A stretch of 64,000 nucleotides of DNA from Lysobacter capsici. GTDB lineage: Bacteria; Pseudomonadota; Gammaproteobacteria; Xanthomonadales; Xanthomonadaceae. The position numbers and the translations under genes were made by a program. The stretch lies in the NCBI RefSeq assembly GCF_014779555.2, contig NZ_CP094357.1, forward strand, positions 5,828,001-5,892,000, written 5' to 3'. The notes beneath the pieces are model-generated. The model was not told where the DNA came from. It did not search any database and worked only from the letters and a program-made list of their open reading frames with translations. Within the stretch, counting starts at the first letter, position 1, and each line of letters starts with the position of its first letter. Positions 1 through 10,300 of this stretch are shown here, piece after piece.

Positions 1-131
1 TTCGGGTGCATGCGCGACGCCTGGCCGCCCCTGCAGGAGCGGCGCGAGCCGCGACCGCGCCACCACGACTGCCGCGCAACGACCGGCCGCCACCGTTCAC
101 ACGGCACTGCACCGCACCGCTGCGCGATCGC

Positions 132-1040
132 TCAATCGACCTTGGACAGCTTCAGCGCCGATTCCATCACCCGGAACAGCCGCTTCACTTCCGCGCTCAT
201 CAGCGCGAAACGCGCGTCGAGTTCGGCGCGCACGCCGTCGCTGTCGCTGTTTTCGAGCTGATCCACGGCGCCGTCGAGCAGCTTGAACTTGCGCACCACC
301 AGGTCTTCGCCGATCACGAACGACACGTGATCGTCCAAGGTCAGGGCCAGGCGCGTGACCTGCTTGCCGGTTTCCAGGTGCTTGGCGATTTCGTCGCTTT
401 CCAGCTCCTGGCGCTGGCATTTGACCACCGCGCCCTGATCGACCGGATCGCGCAGTTCGCATTCATCGCCCAGGCTGATGCCGTCGGGCAATTCCTCGCC
501 GGCGACCCAGCCGGTCAGGATCGAACGCGGCGCGATTTCGGCGTTCAACGGCAACGCCGGGAAGCTGCCGACCGCGCGGCGGATTTCGCTGATCACGTTC
601 TCGCCGGTCTTGCGGCTGGAGGTGTCGACGATCACCAGGCCGTGTTCGAGATCGATGATCGCGTCGGTGCGGCCGGGCTTGATGAAGGCGCGCGGCATCA
701 GATCGACGATCAATTCGTCCTTGAGCCGCTTGCGGGTGCGGCCGCCGGGCTTGCGGCCTTCCTTCTGCTCGATCTCGGCCAGTTTCTTGGCCAGCATGTC
801 GTTGACGACCGCGCCCGGCAGCAGCCGGTCTTCGCTGCCGACGGTGATCCAGATCGCGTCGCCGATGCGGTTGAGCATCTGCGCGTCCTCGGTGGCGCGG
901 CTGAACGGCGAGATGAAGCCGCGCGAGGACAGCTCTAGCGGGCCGACCGGCTTGAGCGCGCACTCTTCCAGGCCTTTTTCGAGATCGTCGAGTTTGTGGG
1001 TGGTGGGGAAGCGGAAGAAGGTCAGGTTGCGAAAGAACAT
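132..1040 (-). CDS. rdgC: Recombination-associated protein RdgC
   Basis: The 302-residue product has the full length and the conserved opening (MFFRNLTFFRF) of the RdgC family. RdgC forms a ring-shaped dimer that binds double-stranded DNA non-specifically and modulates RecA-dependent recombination and replication-fork repair. The visible sequence is intact, with the family-typical segment LTFFRFP followed by GFISPF near residue 45 and no signal peptide or membrane segment, as expected for a nucleoid-associated cytoplasmic protein. It is transcribed alone toward the left edge. Its upstream side holds a palindromic repeat pair rather than an obvious operon partner. The ATG start is the only sensible one for the family N-terminus; a strong Shine-Dalgarno sequence is not obvious. 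Confidence 0.95.
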   Translation of the reverse strand: MFFRNLTFFRFPTTHKLDDLEKGLEECALKPVGPLELSSRGFISPFSRATEDAQMLNRIGDAIWITVGSEDRLLPGAVVNDMLAKKLAEIEQKEGRKPGGRTRKRLKDELIVDLMPRAFIKPGRTDAIIDLEHGLVIVDTSSRKTGENVISEIRRAVGSFPALPLNAEIAPRSILTGWVAGEELPDGISLGDECELRDPVDQGAVVKCQRQELESDEIAKHLETGKQVTRLALTLDDHVSFVIGEDLVVRKFKLLDGAVDQLENSDSDGVRAELDARFALMSAEVKRLFRVMESALKLSKVD

Positions 1041-1048
1041 TGGGAGGC

Positions 1049-1090
1049 CGGGAATGGGGAATGGAGGGTCGGGAATCGGCGGCTCGCGGG
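1049..1090. repeat. Degenerate heptanucleotide tract
   Basis: About six units in a 7-base register of the type GGGAATG/GGGAATC lie just upstream of rdgC. They are the reverse-complement kin of the AATCCCC/AATCCCG heptads at 50822-50877. The tract is short and partly decayed, so the call rests on the shared unit and period. Confidence 0.45.
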
Positions 1091-1102
1091 CCGCTCTTGT
1101 TC

Positions 1103-1211
1103 GTCATTCCCGCGAAGGCGGGAAGCCAGAGATTTCAAGCGTTCTCGCACGAAAGGCCCTGGAGGTTCGGCTCCGCCGAAGTGAAGCGGAGCCCGCCTTC
1201 GCGGGAATGAC
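1103..1211. repeat. REP pair, CCCGCGAAGGCGGG family
   Basis: Two inverted copies of a palindromic element (GTCATTCCCGCGAAGGCGGG at 1103 and its complement ending at 1211) flank about 65 bases. The same family occurs at 28404, 30740, 33139 and 56791. The structure is typical of bacterial REP doublets between genes and could fold into a long hairpin between ttcA and rdgC. Confidence 0.85.
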
Positions 1212-1228
1212 GGCTGGGAGATTCTGGG

Positions 1229-2137
1229 TTAGCCAACTTGCGAGGTATTCGTTTCGACGGATGCCTCATCGAGCCACACAGGCGCATCGACGACGGGCGC
1301 GGCACCCGCCTTGCCCAGCCCCAGAAAATCGAACAGCTTGGGATCGCTCAGCTGCGACGGCCGGATATCGCCCAGCGCGCGCGAAATGGTCTCGATGCGG
1401 CCCGGCGTCTCGCGTTCCCAGGCATCCATCATGCGCTTGACCTGCTTGCGCTGCAGATTTTCCTGCGAGCCGCACAGGTTGCACGGGATGATCGGAAACG
1501 CCTTGACCGCCGCGTAGTCGACGATGTCGTCCTCGCGCACATAGGCCAGCGGCCGGATCACCACGTGCTTGCCGTCGTCGGACAGCAGCTTGGGCGGCAT
1601 GCCGCTGAGCTTGGCGTGGAAGAACAGGTTCAGGAAGAACGTGGCGACCAAGTCGTCGCGATGATGCCCGAGCGCGATCTTGGTGAAGCCTTGCTCCGCC
1701 GCGTAGGTGTACAGCGCCCCGCGCCGCAGCCGCGAACACAGCGAGCACATGGTCTTGCCTTCCGGCACGACCCGCGTGACCACCGAGTAGGTGTCCTGCT
1801 CGAGGATCTTGTACGCCACCCCGATCGATTCCAGGTACGCCGGCAGCACGTGTTCGGGGAAGTCGGGCTGCTTCTGGTCCAGGTTGACCGCGACCAGTTC
1901 GAACTTCACCGGCGCCTTCTTCTGCAGCTGCAGGAGAATGTCCAGCAAGGTGTAACTGTCCTTGCCGCCGGACAGGCAGACCATGACCTTGTCGCCTTCT
2001 TCGATCATGCCGAAGTCGGCGATGGCGCGGCCGACCTGATGGCGCAGGCGGGTGGCCAGGCGCTCGCCGTCGGCGACGCGGGCGGTGTCCGGGCGCGGGC
2101 GGCGGACGGGTTCGGCGAGGGGCAGGACGGTGCTCAT
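1229..2137 (-). CDS. ttcA: tRNA 2-thiocytidine biosynthesis protein TtcA
   Basis: TtcA is an ATP-dependent, iron-sulfur enzyme that thiolates cytidine 32 of certain tRNAs. The 302-residue sequence shows the PP-loop ATP-binding motif SGGKDS at residues 56-61, the CxxC pair C131/C134 and a second pair C219/C222 (PCNLCGSQ); these supply the family's cluster-binding cysteines. Length and motif order match the family. The N-terminus carries about 30 extra residues rich in Pro/Arg before the conserved core, which is common in this group. The gene stands between a REP doublet downstream and the divergently transcribed YdcH-like gene upstream. Confidence 0.95.
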   Translation of the reverse strand: MSTVLPLAEPVRRPRPDTARVADGERLATRLRHQVGRAIADFGMIEEGDKVMVCLSGGKDSYTLLDILLQLQKKAPVKFELVAVNLDQKQPDFPEHVLPAYLESIGVAYKILEQDTYSVVTRVVPEGKTMCSLCSRLRRGALYTYAAEQGFTKIALGHHRDDLVATFFLNLFFHAKLSGMPPKLLSDDGKHVVIRPLAYVREDDIVDYAAVKAFPIIPCNLCGSQENLQRKQVKRMMDAWERETPGRIETISRALGDIRPSQLSDPKLFDFLGLGKAGAAPVVDAPVWLDEASVETNTSQVG

Positions 2138-2247
2138 GAGGCCGTCGATTCTACGCTACGGGTCGGTGAACGCGGCCGGCGCGGACGGCCGCGGCGGACC
2201 GTCGCCACCGATGACGGCCGCAAGGGCGGCGCGTTAAGCTCAGCGGC

Positions 2248-2457
2248 ATGACCGTCAGCACCGACTCCACCGAGATCGTCCGCCAGCTCGCCGAACTGCG
2301 GCTGGAGCATCGCGATCTCGACGCGGCCATCGACCGTCTGGCCCTGGATCCGCAGGCCGACGAGCTCACGGTCAAGCGGCTCAAGAAGCGCAAGCTGTGG
2401 CTGAAGGACTGCATCGCCCGGCTGGAAAGCGCGCTGATCCCCGACGAACCGGCCTGA
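2248..2457 (+). CDS. YdcH/DUF465 family small protein
   Basis: This 69-residue charged protein is almost entirely predicted helix (QLAELRLEHRDLDAAIDRL, then LKKRKLWLKDCIARLES). That is the two-helix pattern of the YdcH/DUF465 family, whose members are short helical-hairpin or coiled-coil proteins of uncertain function. There is no signal peptide. It starts about 110 bases from ttcA on the opposite strand, so the two probably have divergent promoters. The family assignment comes from the characteristic LExEHRxLDxxI and LKKxKLxLKDxI patterns; the physiological role is unknown. Confidence 0.85.
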   Translation: MTVSTDSTEIVRQLAELRLEHRDLDAAIDRLALDPQADELTVKRLKKRKLWLKDCIARLESALIPDEPA

Positions 2458-2583
2458 CCGCCGCCGCGCCCGCCGGCGCCGCCGATGTCAGGTTGGCGTG
2501 TCATGTCCATCTAGTGCGAAACCCAGCTGCAGCCGGCCCCGTCGCTCGTGCTAGGGTGCCGCCACTCGAAATCGGGCGGTTGC

Positions 2584-3207
2584 ATGGCGAATAAGGACGA
2601 ACTGGTCAAGGCGGCGCGCAACCCGTGGTGGCAAGGTGCCGCGGCGGTCGCGCTGATCGCGCTCGTGGTCACCTTCGCCCTGGGCGGCTTCAAGCAGGCC
2701 AAGAGCACCAGCAAGCCCCTGCCGCAGTATTCGGCCGGGCACCGCTACCAGGGCGGGGCGATGGCGGTGACGCCGCTGCGCGCCTGGGTCGCGCGTTACA
2801 AGCCCGGCGGCCAGGTCGACCGCTTCGATCCGGGCAAGCTGTACCTGGTGCTGCAGGTCGAGATCGAAAACCGCACGCCGCGCAGTTTCAACGGCTTCGG
2901 TTACCCGCGCGAGGACGTGATCCTGGTGTCGGCCACGCGCGAGCCGATCAAGCCCGACACGCTGCTGATGTCCGACGACCACAGCGTCGCCGCCGACCTG
3001 CATCCGCGCCTCAAGCAACGGGTCGATCTGGTCTGGAACCTGCCCAAGAATTACGTCCACGCGCCACGGCAGACCTGGGGCGTGTTCGCGCGCGACTACA
3101 AGGCCAAGGCCTATATCAACGACGAGGGCGCCTGGCTGCAGGGCAAGCCGGCGGCCAAGTTCCTGATTCCGGTGCAGGACCTGCGCGACCGGGCGGTGGC
3201 GCCATGA
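2584..3207 (+). CDS. Membrane-anchored protein of unknown function (operon gene 1)
   Basis: I do not recognise this 207-residue protein. It has a short basic cytoplasmic N-terminus, one membrane segment at about residues 18-34 and a soluble C-terminal domain of about 165 residues that is probably beta-rich and extracytoplasmic. The ATG at 2584 (MANKDELVK) was chosen over an in-frame ATG at 2548 because it places the membrane segment close to the N-terminus. The stop overlaps the next start (ATGA). It heads a three-gene operon in which every product has the same N-anchor plus beta-domain layout, which suggests a shared envelope function or paralogous origin. Confidence 0.75.
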   Translation: MANKDELVKAARNPWWQGAAAVALIALVVTFALGGFKQAKSTSKPLPQYSAGHRYQGGAMAVTPLRAWVARYKPGGQVDRFDPGKLYLVLQVEIENRTPRSFNGFGYPREDVILVSATREPIKPDTLLMSDDHSVAADLHPRLKQRVDLVWNLPKNYVHAPRQTWGVFARDYKAKAYINDEGAWLQGKPAAKFLIPVQDLRDRAVAP

Positions 3208-3830
3208 GCACGACGACGACCTCCGGTACCGGCATGCGCGCGCGCTGGCGTTGGCGCGATGCGCTGTGGATCGTGCTGGCGCTGATCGCGGTGGTCGCGC
3301 TGCGCAAGGGCGAGTCGAGCTACGAGCAACGCGACGCGCCGTTGGTGCAGCACGCGCGCGGCTCGGCGCGGGCCGAGGGCCGCAACTTCGCGGTCGAGGT
3401 CGGCAACGTCAAGGCCGCGCGCGCCTATCTGCTCAAGGGCGACTTCAGCCGCTCGGAGGATCTGCTGCTGCGCACCCCGGGGCTGTGGCTGTCGGTGCTG
3501 GCCAAGGTCGAATCGACCCAGCGGCCGGGCTACGTCAGCGCGCAATTGCTGACCCGCGACGGTCTGGTCTACGCCGCGTCCAGCGCCGAACGCCCCAAAC
3601 TCAAGGGCATCAACCTGAGCGAGCGTCCGGTCGCGCCGGGCCTGCCCGAGAACGGCGCCTGGTTCTTCGAAGTGCCGGCCGACCGGCTCGAAGGCGCGCA
3701 CCTGCAACTGTATTGGGGCAACGGCCTGCCGCAGGGCGGCGACAGCCTGGTCGACGTCGACCTGGGCATCGACGCGGCGCGCGCGCGCAAGCTGCTGGCC
3801 GAAGCGAAACCGGTATTGGATCTGCGCTGA
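3204..3830 (+). CDS. Membrane-anchored protein of unknown function (operon gene 2)
   Basis: This 208-residue product starts inside the stop of the previous gene (ATGA overlap), so the two are translationally coupled. It has a membrane segment at about residues 17-31 after a basic stretch (RARWRWR), then an extracytoplasmic domain of about 170 residues. No catalytic motif, cysteine cluster or known family signature is visible. The overall plan repeats that of its two neighbours. Function is unknown; a structural or sensory envelope role is only an inference from the layout. Confidence 0.75.
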   Translation: MSTTTTSGTGMRARWRWRDALWIVLALIAVVALRKGESSYEQRDAPLVQHARGSARAEGRNFAVEVGNVKAARAYLLKGDFSRSEDLLLRTPGLWLSVLAKVESTQRPGYVSAQLLTRDGLVYAASSAERPKLKGINLSERPVAPGLPENGAWFFEVPADRLEGAHLQLYWGNGLPQGGDSLVDVDLGIDAARARKLLAEAKPVLDLR

Positions 3831-4450
3831 TGAGCATCGAAATCCCCGCCAAGCCGGTCGTCGATCCCGCCCCCATCGGTTGGTGGCGGCGCAACACCGG
3901 CTGGCTGATCGGCACCGCGGTGCTCGGCGCCATCGCGATCTATGCGCCGTACCGCGACGCCTTGAACGAGTACCGCGACCGCAATCCGAGCATCGCGATC
4001 GACGCGCCGAAGCACGACTGGGTGCAATTCGAAGGCGCGCGTTGGCGCCTGGTTGAGGCCGAAGCGCTGGCCCCGCGCGATCCGCGCATCCTGGGCCCGC
4101 TACGCAAGGATGCCGGGGTGCTGCTGGTGCGCTTCGAAGTGATCCCCGATTCGGGCACCCCGATCAAGACCCTGGACACCTGTCGCGGCCGCATCGCCGA
4201 TGCGCAGGGCCGGCAATGGGAAGCCGGCCCGGTCGGCTTGCCGCGCCTGGGCGGGCCGAAACTGCCGACCAGTTGCGGCAGCGGTTACGACGCGCAATTC
4301 AAATCGGTGCTGGCGGTACCGGGCCGCCCGTTCGCGTTCCAGCACGCCTACGTGCTGCCGCGCACGCAGAAGCTGGAAGGACTGGAGGCGCGCATCGAAT
4401 TCGGCCCGCTGCAGAGGGCCAAGGGCCGCTACCTGCGTTTCAAGCTGTAA
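3830..4450 (+). CDS. Membrane-anchored protein of unknown function (operon gene 3)
   Basis: The start ATG shares one base with the preceding TGA stop, completing a run of three coupled genes. The 206-residue product has a single membrane segment at about residues 25-42 and a C-terminal beta-rich domain. Two cysteines (in DTCRGRI and LPTSCGSG) could form a disulfide outside the cytoplasm. The sentence-like core KDAGVLLVRFEVIPDSG resembles the immunoglobulin-like folds that many Gram-negative envelope proteins carry, but this is not enough to name a family. Confidence 0.75.
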   Translation: MSIEIPAKPVVDPAPIGWWRRNTGWLIGTAVLGAIAIYAPYRDALNEYRDRNPSIAIDAPKHDWVQFEGARWRLVEAEALAPRDPRILGPLRKDAGVLLVRFEVIPDSGTPIKTLDTCRGRIADAQGRQWEAGPVGLPRLGGPKLPTSCGSGYDAQFKSVLAVPGRPFAFQHAYVLPRTQKLEGLEARIEFGPLQRAKGRYLRFKL

Positions 4451-4511
4451 CGGCCGCGGCAAAGCGGGCGAGCGGCGAAGTCCGCGCGGGGCGGGGCTTC
4501 GGCCCTTCCGA

Positions 4512-5798
4512 TCAGGCGCGCGGCAAGCGCGCGATCGCGCGGTCGAACGTCGCCGCCAGCAACACCACGCGCAGCACATCGGTCAGCAGCGAGGTGCGGA
4601 ACGACAGCGGGGTATTGAGGAACACCGCGAACGGCTGGCCGATCACGCTCTGCCATTGCGGGTCCTTCGGACCGACGAACTGCTGCATCAGCCGCCACGA
4701 CCACGAGTCGATGTAGGCCAGCAGCTGCCAGCACACGCACAGGGTCAGCAAGGCCGGCAGGCCGGCGCGCAGCACCAGGCGCAGGCTGTTGACCACCGGC
4801 ACGCCCTTGCTGCTCCAGCCGGCGCTGGCCTTGTCGGCGAGCATGCGCAGGGTGAAATGCATCGACTTGAAGCGCTCGGCGACCCGGCCCAGGCGCTCGT
4901 CGGCCGCGTCGATGCGCTGCGCGCGGCGCAGGTCGATGCCATAGATGATCGCGGTGATCGCCAGCCAGATCAGCGGCAAGGCGATCGCGCCGGCCGCGGT
5001 CGAAACGAAATCCCACAGCGGCGCCAGCGCGCGCTTGCTCGGCGCCAGCAGCTTGAACAACGCGGTCGGGCTTTCCCACCACTCGGTCGCGGCGACATAG
5101 ACCACGCGCTCGTGCCACCAGTCCTGGCCGCTCTTGACCAACTGCGCGATCGCCGCCGCGCCGACGAACACCCAGTACGCCTCGCAACTGGTCGCCACCA
5201 CGTTCCACAGCGCATGGCCGGTCGCGGTCGCGCGGCGCTTGCTGAACCAGCGCACCACCCAGGCCACCGCGAGCGCGATCCACAAGCCCTTGAGTTTGAG
5301 CACCTGATGCAGGTTTTCCTTGTCCCACACGCTGAAGGTGTAATGGGTGCGGAAGTTGCGGCGCAGATCCTCGAGCAGGCCCCAGCCGGCGTAATAGGCG
5401 AAGAACGGCAGCATCGCGATCGCCAGCGCGGTGATCCATTGCTTGCGCACCGCCGCGGTATCGGGCGTGGTCGCGCCGCCGGCGAGCATCGGCAGCGACG
5501 GCCGCAACGACTGGAACATCAAGATAGTGCCGGCCAACTGGGTCACGATCAGCACCGACAGCACCGCGAACGACAGCAGCACCGAGCGCTCGCCGAGCTT
5601 GACCGACAGCTGCATCAACAGGTCGTAACAGACCCGCTGGGCGAAGAACCAGAACGCCAGCGCGGGCCAGTGGCGCCATAGCAGACGGGCGCTGAGCAGG
5701 GGGATTTCGAGCCACGGGTGGCTGCCGCCGCCATCACGTTCGAAGGACGGATCAGATGTCGCAGGCAACGTACTGGACGGGATCGTGTTCGTAGACAT
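4512..5798 (-). CDS. Polytopic membrane protein of unknown function
   Basis: This 428-residue protein has several hydrophobic segments (for example VLLSFAVLSVLIVTQLAGTIL, the stretch around residues 120-140, and ALPLIWLAITAIIYGI), so it is an integral inner-membrane protein with perhaps eight or more helices. Trp and Arg cluster at the segment ends. No transporter, kinase or enzyme motif is visible. It converges on the three-gene membrane-anchor operon from the opposite strand, with about 60 bases between the stops. No family was recognised. Confidence 0.7.
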   Translation of the reverse strand: MSTNTIPSSTLPATSDPSFERDGGGSHPWLEIPLLSARLLWRHWPALAFWFFAQRVCYDLLMQLSVKLGERSVLLSFAVLSVLIVTQLAGTILMFQSLRPSLPMLAGGATTPDTAAVRKQWITALAIAMLPFFAYYAGWGLLEDLRRNFRTHYTFSVWDKENLHQVLKLKGLWIALAVAWVVRWFSKRRATATGHALWNVVATSCEAYWVFVGAAAIAQLVKSGQDWWHERVVYVAATEWWESPTALFKLLAPSKRALAPLWDFVSTAAGAIALPLIWLAITAIIYGIDLRRAQRIDAADERLGRVAERFKSMHFTLRMLADKASAGWSSKGVPVVNSLRLVLRAGLPALLTLCVCWQLLAYIDSWSWRLMQQFVGPKDPQWQSVIGQPFAVFLNTPLSFRTSLLTDVLRVVLLAATFDRAIARLPRA

Positions 5799-5914
5799 CC
5801 GCGGGGCCGGATCGAAGTCGGCCGATGGTAACCCGCGTCGGCGCGGTTCTTGCAGTGACGAATATCAGAGACCCGGCCGGTGCCGGCCGGGTCGATGCGC
5901 TCGACGAAGGGCCG

Positions 5915-7180
5915 TCATTGACTCGCGGTCGGCGCGTCCTGCGCGGCGTTCTGTTCCGCCGTGGCAGCGTCGGCGCCGCGCACGGATGGCGGCGCGGGGC
6001 GATCGGCGGGCTTGGACTCCGTCACCGGCAACAGGCTGTAGCGGAAATTCAGGTTCACCGAACCGCCTTCGTTACGCGAGACGTAGACCCCACCCGGCAA
6101 CGCGCGAATCTGCCGATCGCCCGGTCGCTCGAACGCGTTGTCCAACTCTTTCGACGACCGCCGCGCCGGCAACTGCTGCGCATAGAGAGCATCGAGCATG
6201 CGCCCGAGTTCCGCTCCGGCCAGATCGATCGCCGAGCGCAGGCGCGCGCAATCGTTCTCGCTCCATAGCCGTGCGCGGCGCTGGTCCTCGATCTCCGCCG
6301 ACCAGCTCTCCTCGCGCGCGAGCTCCAGATTCTTTTCGTGCAGCTTGCGCGCGTCGGCGGCTTCGCGCAGTTCGGAGCTGCGTCCCACGCGGCCTTTTTC
6401 CTTGACCCGCGCGACCATCGCTTGCGCGCCGCTGTCGGCGAAACGCCGTTCTTCCTGCGCCACCAGTTGCTCTATCTCGGCGGCGGTCTTAGGCGGAAGG
6501 TCCAGCCAATCGGACACGACGATGAAGTGATCGCGCCACAACGGTTTCTTCCGCCACGCCGGCTTGGCCTCGCCCTCGGGCGCGTACGCGGCGACATCGA
6601 CCGAGGTCACCAGGGCGGTCAGGCCCGGAGACAGGCTCGAAGTGATGGTGAATATCTGCCGCGGTTGATCCTTGGGAATGCGTTTTTCCCACGCGTCGTC
6701 TTCGCCGTCGGTCAGGTTCACCGCCACGGCCGCGCCCCAGGGCGCGCGCGCGATCGCGTCGCGCACGGCCTGCTGCAAGGGCGCATCGACCGGCAGGTCG
6801 CACCGCGCCTGCTGGAGCGGTTGGTAAGCAGCGACGGCGCGGGTCTTGGCCTCGGAATACGCCGCGCCGTTGACGATCGCGCTCGCGATCAGCCCGCCGA
6901 GGACATTGACGCCTATCGCCTGCCCGGTGCTCATGCCGGAATTGAACTGCGGCGTGCCGCCCGGATAACCCGGCATGTAGCGCGACACATCCTGATAGAC
7001 GAAATCGATCTGCGGCCGCACTTGCCGATCGAGGGCGACGATATGCACCGGCAGACTCGCCGCGAGCGACGCGCGCTCGGATCGGTAGCCATCGATTTCC
7101 TTGCTGGCCGCCTGCGCGGCGGTGCTCAACGCGAGCATGAGCACGCCCGCCGCGAGCGGCGCAGTCTTGATCTTGATCAT
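5915..7180 (-). CDS. Secreted protein of unknown function
   Basis: The start was placed at the ATG giving MIKIKTAPLAAGVLMLALS, a typical signal peptide ending near AAQA-A (about residue 24). A Gly-rich ribosome-binding site (AGGGGGTTGGGGA) lies just upstream; a longer in-frame start at 7282 would bury the signal peptide. The mature protein of about 395 residues contains a Gly/Ala stretch near residue 95 (GVNVLGGLIASAIVNGA), which could be a membrane segment or glycine-zipper-like region, and a charged helical middle. No enzymatic motif is visible. It lies downstream of plsB on the same strand with a 145-base gap. Confidence 0.75.
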   Translation of the reverse strand: MIKIKTAPLAAGVLMLALSTAAQAASKEIDGYRSERASLAASLPVHIVALDRQVRPQIDFVYQDVSRYMPGYPGGTPQFNSGMSTGQAIGVNVLGGLIASAIVNGAAYSEAKTRAVAAYQPLQQARCDLPVDAPLQQAVRDAIARAPWGAAVAVNLTDGEDDAWEKRIPKDQPRQIFTITSSLSPGLTALVTSVDVAAYAPEGEAKPAWRKKPLWRDHFIVVSDWLDLPPKTAAEIEQLVAQEERRFADSGAQAMVARVKEKGRVGRSSELREAADARKLHEKNLELAREESWSAEIEDQRRARLWSENDCARLRSAIDLAGAELGRMLDALYAQQLPARRSSKELDNAFERPGDRQIRALPGGVYVSRNEGGSVNLNFRYSLLPVTESKPADRPAPPSVRGADAATAEQNAAQDAPTASQ

Positions 7181-7325
7181 GTCCCCAACCCCCTGTGGGC
7201 GCTTGCTCGGGCAAGCGCGATCTGCAACGGCTTCTCCCCCGAGAAGCCGCGCCAGTATCCACGCCCCAGTGGCCTGGAACAATCGCGCGACGCCGTGGCC
7301 GCGCGATGTCGTCGAACTACTGCGG

Positions 7326-10300
7326 TCAGGCCGCGGCCGGCGGCGTCTCCACCGCCGGCTTGGCCATCTCCGGACTGATCTTTTCGATCGTATGCCGCAG
7401 TTCGCGGCCGAGGATCACCTTGGCGTCCTTCGCCCACGCGTCCAGACGCTGGTCGAAGGCGAGCTTTCCTTCGCTGTCGGGCCACACCAGCTTGAGTTCG
7501 CGCAGTTTCTGGATGAAGCCGCGGAACAGGGTCTTGTCGAAGAATTCCGGCGCGGCCGGCGCGTACAGCAGCGACAGGCGCTGGGCGGCGAGCTGGCACA
7601 GGCTTTCGAGTTCGCCGGCCGACATCGTGCCCGGGCCGTTCTTCACCAGCACCGAGATGGCGATGTAATAGCGCTCGAACGCCTGTTGCAGCGAGTGGCC
7701 GATCGCGCGCAGGCGGAACACTTCGTCGGTCTGACCGGCGTTGCGCGCGAGGATGCCGCCGTCGTCGTCGCTGACCCGTTCCAGCAAACCTTCGCGCACG
7801 AACACGTCGACCGTGCGCGACAGGCGCTGGGTGAATTCCTCCTCGCTCCACGGCAGGAACAATTCGGCCTGCAGGAACGGGTACACGCTGCGGCCCAGCC
7901 GCAGCACGCCGGCCAGGCTCATGCGCCGGTTGTGCTGGAAGCAGCAGGCGATCCACGAGGCCGCGGTGAACAGGTGCAACACGTTGTTGCGGAAGTAGCT
8001 CAGCAACACCGCCTTGTCGTCGCCGTCGACGCCGAGCACGTCGCCGAGCGGATGGGCGACGCGTTGCAGCACGTTGATCTCTTCGCCGTGGGCGACGATT
8101 TCCTGCGGCGTGTGCGGGGTGACGGTGACGCGATCGGAATACGGCAGTTCGGCCAGCAAGGTCTTCGACAACGCGATCTGCGCGAGCAGGTCGGCCTCGC
8201 CCATCGCGTGCTTGGGCGTGGACAGCAGCGCCAGCGCGAGCAGGTTGATCGGATTGACGTCGGCGGCGCGGTTGACGTTGATCTGGATCTGTTCGGCCAA
8301 GGCATCGACCGTGGCCGACAGCCACGCCGGCTTGTCTTCCTCGTCGAGCGGACGGCCGTCCCACTCGGGCGCGTGCGCGGCGAGCATGTCGTTGAGCCGG
8401 ATCGGTTCGCCGAAGTTCACCACCACCTGGCCGTAGTTGGAGCGCAGCACCTTGGGAATGCCCCACAGCAGCTGCCAGATCGATTCCTTTTCCTTCGGCT
8501 TGCCCGACAGCTCGTCGAGGTAGCTGTTGCCTTCCATCAGCTTTTCGTAGCCGACGTAGATCGGCTGGAACAGCACCGGACGGGTCGGCTGGCGCAGGAA
8601 GCCGCGCACGGTCATCACGATCATGCCGCCCTTGGGCTGCAGCAATCGGCCGGTGCGTGAACGTCCGCCTTCGATGAAGTATTCGATCGAATAGCCGCCG
8701 GACACCAACTGCGCGACGTACTCGCTGAGGATCGCCGAATACAGCACGCTGCCGCGGATGCTGCGGCGGATGAAGAACGCGCCGCCGCGGCGCAGGATGC
8801 CGCCGATCACCGGCAGGTTGAGATTGATACCGGCGACGATGTGCGGCGGCACGATGCCCTTGGCGTAAAGCAGATAGCTCAGCAGCAGATAGTCCATGTG
8901 GCTGCGATGGCAGGGCACGTAGACGACTTCGTGGCCGGGCGCGTCCTGCTTGAGCTGGTCGAGGTGATGCACCAGTACGCCGCGATAGATGCGGTTCCAC
9001 ACCGGGGTGAGGATGAAGCTCAGCGAGCGCACCACCGGATGCGAATAATCGGCGGCGATTTCGTAGGCGATCGCGTGGGCTTTCTTCCACGCCTCGGCGC
9101 TGGAGCTGCTGTCGCGGCGGGCTTGATCGGCGATCGCCTCCTTGACCGGCTCGGCGGCGAGCACGCGATCGATCAGCATGCGCCGGGTCGACAGGTCGGG
9201 CCCGATCACCGCCGCGCGGATGCGGCGGAAGTGGGTGCGCAGCACGCGCGAAAGCTTGCGCACGGTGCGTTCGGGTTCCAGCCCTTCGTCGACGATGCCG
9301 CGCAGCGACACCGGCGGCGAGAACCGGACCATGGTGTGGCGGCCGTTGAGCGCGATCGCGAGCAGCCGGCGGAAGCGGCCGACCAGGGTCCAGTTTTCCG
9401 AGAACAGCACCGAGAACCAGCCGCTGCTGCGGTCGGGCGCGCGGCCGACGAAGATCGACACGGGCACCAGTTGCACGTCCAGCGCCGGGTCGGCGCGGTG
9501 CGCGTCGAGCAGGCGCGCGAGCGAGCCCGAATGGGTCTTGGCCGAAGGCGGGCCGGACGGCGCCAGGGTGCCGGCGTTGCGCCGCGACAGCGCGACATAG
9601 GCGCGCTTGCGGCCCAGCGGATCGCCCGGCAGCGGCTGCAGCGGCGACGGCAGGCCGCTTTCGATGCAGGCGCGTTCGAGGATCAGCGCGTTGGACAGGC
9701 CGTAGTCCTCGAGCACGTAACAGACCGGGCGGCCGTTCCACTCCTCGGCGATGTGCTCGGCCGGGGTCTTGGGCTCGATCGTCAGCGACACCCACGGCGC
9801 CATCAGCTGGCCGAGCAGGCGCGCCCACCACGGGCGGTGCTTGGCGGCGGACTGGGGGGCCTGGGCGGACGGCTCCGGCGCGGACGGCGCGGGCGCGCCC
9901 ATCGGCAGTTCGGCCTGGTGGGTGGGTTCGTCGGGTTGTTGGCTGGCGGCGGGTGCGGCTTGCCGCGACTCGGCGGCGCCGGGTTCGCGGGTGGTCGTGG
10001 CCGGGTTCGCGGGCGCCGACGCGGGCGCTTCGGGCGCGGACGGCGCGGCCTGGGACGGCGCGATCCTGGACGGCTCGGCCGCGGCGGGTTCAACCGGCGC
10101 GGGTTCGGTCGAGTCGGATTCGGTCGGGCCAGCGTCGGCGGGCGGCGCGGCGGTGCCCGGCAACGAGGTCGCGCCGGGCTCTAGGCCGGGCGCGGACGGG
10201 TCGTTGGGGTCGAGCCCGGGGTCGACGGGTGGGGTCGGTTCGGGCATGGCGGAAGGCGTGTCGGAAGAGGACGCCGGATCGGCATCGGCAACAGAGGGTT

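Noticed and set aside
8841-10184. Long open frame on the plus strand, about 447 codons
   Set aside because: It is antisense to plsB, has no family-like motif and the amino-acid bias (Arg, Gly, Asp, Gln) expected of an antisense shadow in GC-rich coding DNA.
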